From positions 1 to 6,880 of the forward strand of contig JAEDHF010000096.1 of assembly GCA_016297165.1 (NCBI GenBank): a DNA stretch of 6,880 nt. The letters are read 5' to 3'. Under the pieces are notes generated by a model, which was not told the origin of the DNA, did no database searches, and saw nothing but the letters and a program-made list of their open reading frames with translations. This document shows, piece after piece, positions 5,998 through 6,880 of this stretch. The stretch is from Oscillospiraceae bacterium. GTDB taxonomy: Bacteria > Bacillota > Clostridia > Oscillospirales > Ruminococcaceae. The translations under genes were made by a program, and so were the position numbers. How positions within the stretch are numbered: position 1 is the stretch's first letter; each line of letters starts with the position of its first letter.

Positions 5998-6880
5998 ATG
6001 TTAAAGGAAGGCCAGGTGAGAATACCTGCAGGCTGTGCCATTTCCGGTTTTATAAGCAGAGATGGAAACAGAATAAACGGAAGCGAGATCGTAAAATCCA
6101 TCTCCTATATGCATGACCGTTCAAACGGTCTTGGCGGTGGTTTTGCCGGTTATGGTATTTATCCCGAATATAAAGAGCATTATGCATTACATATATTCTA
6201 TGATTCAAGCGAGGTAAGATTCAAGACCGAGACTTTTCTCGACGAACATTTCGATGTAATCAACCTCAGCCGTATTCCTACTAAAAGAACGCCAAAGATT
6301 ACGAACGAGCCTCTTATCTGGCGCTATTTTGTTGACCCGAGACCTACTAAAATTGCTGCCTCACAGCTTGATGAAAATGAATATGTAGCTCGCTGTGTTA
6401 TAAAAATCAATAACGAAATAGACGGCGCTTATGTATTCTCCAGCGGTAAGAATATGGGCGTATTCAAGGCCGTAGGCTATCCCGAGGACGTTGGTGAATT
6501 CTATCGTCTTGAAGAGTATGACGGCTACGCCTGGACTGCTCACGGAAGATACCCCACAAATACTCCCGGCTGGTGGGGCGGCGCTCATCCCTTCGCTTTA
6601 CTTGACTAGTCCATTGTTCATAACGGAGAGATTTCCTCCTACGACGCTAACCGCCGTTTTATAGAGATGTTCGGATATAAATGCTCTCTCCTTACCGATA
6701 CGGAGGTTATTACATACATTTTCGATTGGCTCAACAGGAAACAGAAGCTGCCCCTTGAGGATGTTGCGTCGATAATCGCCGCTCCCTTCTGGAGTAAGAT
6801 TGATGAAATAGAAAGGATCGACCCCGAAAAGGCTGAAAAGCTCCGCTATTTCAGAAAGATGATGTAGGGACTTCTTATTA
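5998..6880 (+). CDS. Split glutamate synthase, class II glutamine amidotransferase subunit; partial, two in-frame TAG codons
   Basis: This is the GltB1-like domain that releases ammonia from glutamine for glutamate synthase, the GOGAT partner of the divergent GS; it runs off the right edge. Cys13 (in PAGCAISGF) is the likely N-terminal nucleophile after a 12-residue propeptide. RSNGLGGGFAGYGIYP (41-56) and TAHGRYPTNTPGWWGGAHPF (180-199) are amidotransferase signatures. The frame meets TAG at codon 204 (6607-6609), then continues without shift into SIVHNGEISSY and TDTEV, which are required parts of the same domain, up to a second TAG at codon 290 (6865-6867). The residues after that, GLLI, resemble the usual LL..GPF stretch. 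In bacteria with this split enzyme, FMN-binding synthase and GXGXG subunits normally follow; they would lie beyond the edge. Either TAG is read as an amino acid, or the gene is a very recent pseudogene, or the bases are errors. If TAG stops, the product is a 203-residue stump lacking the HNGE motif. Glutamine elsewhere in this gene is always CAG (three times). Confidence 0.85.
6607..6609 (+). other. In-frame TAG codon 204 of the gltB1-like gene
   Basis: TAG separates GAHPFALLD from SIVHNGEISSYDANRR, two adjacent conserved blocks, with no frameshift or missing residues apparent. In relatives as I recall them this position is an aromatic or polar residue (Trp is common in the form LLDWSIVHNGE), but I cannot align it here. 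Single-base neighbours of TAG include TGG, TAC/TAT and CAG. No stem-loop resembling a selenocysteine-type or pyrrolysine-type element was obvious just downstream. Confidence 0.85.
6865..6867 (+). other. In-frame TAG codon 290 of the gltB1-like gene
   Basis: The second amber codon is in the same frame, after LRYFRKMM and before GLLI at the window edge. It is probably internal, because the family domain normally runs on to about 350-370 residues. Only 13 bases follow it, so the case for continuation is weaker than for codon 204. Confidence 0.6.

Noticed and set aside
6361..6588. Minus-strand 75-codon frame over the gltB1-like gene
   Set aside because: Shadow of a conserved amidotransferase domain on the other strand.

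Overview
The window looks like the nitrogen-assimilation locus of an anaerobic Gram-positive bacterium of the class Clostridia, most likely Oscillospiraceae/Ruminococcus-like. This rests on a type III glutamine synthetase, an ammonium transporter with a fused PII domain, a split-type glutamate synthase amidotransferase subunit, strong AAGGA-type ribosome binding sites and moderate GC with AT-rich spacers. The assignment comes from recognising families, not from a database search.

Layout. Bases 1-280 are non-coding as far as I can see and hold a hairpin terminator (150-191). On the minus strand, read right to left, lies a tight three-gene operon: glnN (type III glutamine synthetase, 5578 to 3485), purF (amidophosphoribosyltransferase, 3485 to 2052, sharing one base with the glnN stop) and amt-PII (ammonium transporter with a C-terminal PII domain, 2035 to 281). 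A 419-bp intergenic control region (5579-5997) separates the operon from a divergent plus-strand gene starting at 5998. That gene encodes the class II glutamine amidotransferase domain of a split glutamate synthase (GltB1-like) and runs off the right edge.

Function. Amt-PII brings in and senses ammonium, GlnN makes glutamine, PurF spends glutamine on the first committed step of purine synthesis, and the GltB1-like protein supplies the glutaminase part of glutamate synthase. Together this is a GS/GOGAT locus with one glutamine-consuming biosynthetic enzyme inserted.

The two main points for a second look are these. (a) The otherwise intact GltB1 frame is crossed by two in-frame TAG codons, at 6607 and 6865, with apparently conserved sequence after each. 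The three complete genes contain no TAG and all end in TAA. (b) Both divergent promoters carry the same architecture: a TTGCAA-centred box at an identical distance upstream of CCATTGAC, with an inverted second copy two or three helical turns further out. This suggests a shared nitrogen regulator whose site I do not recognise.
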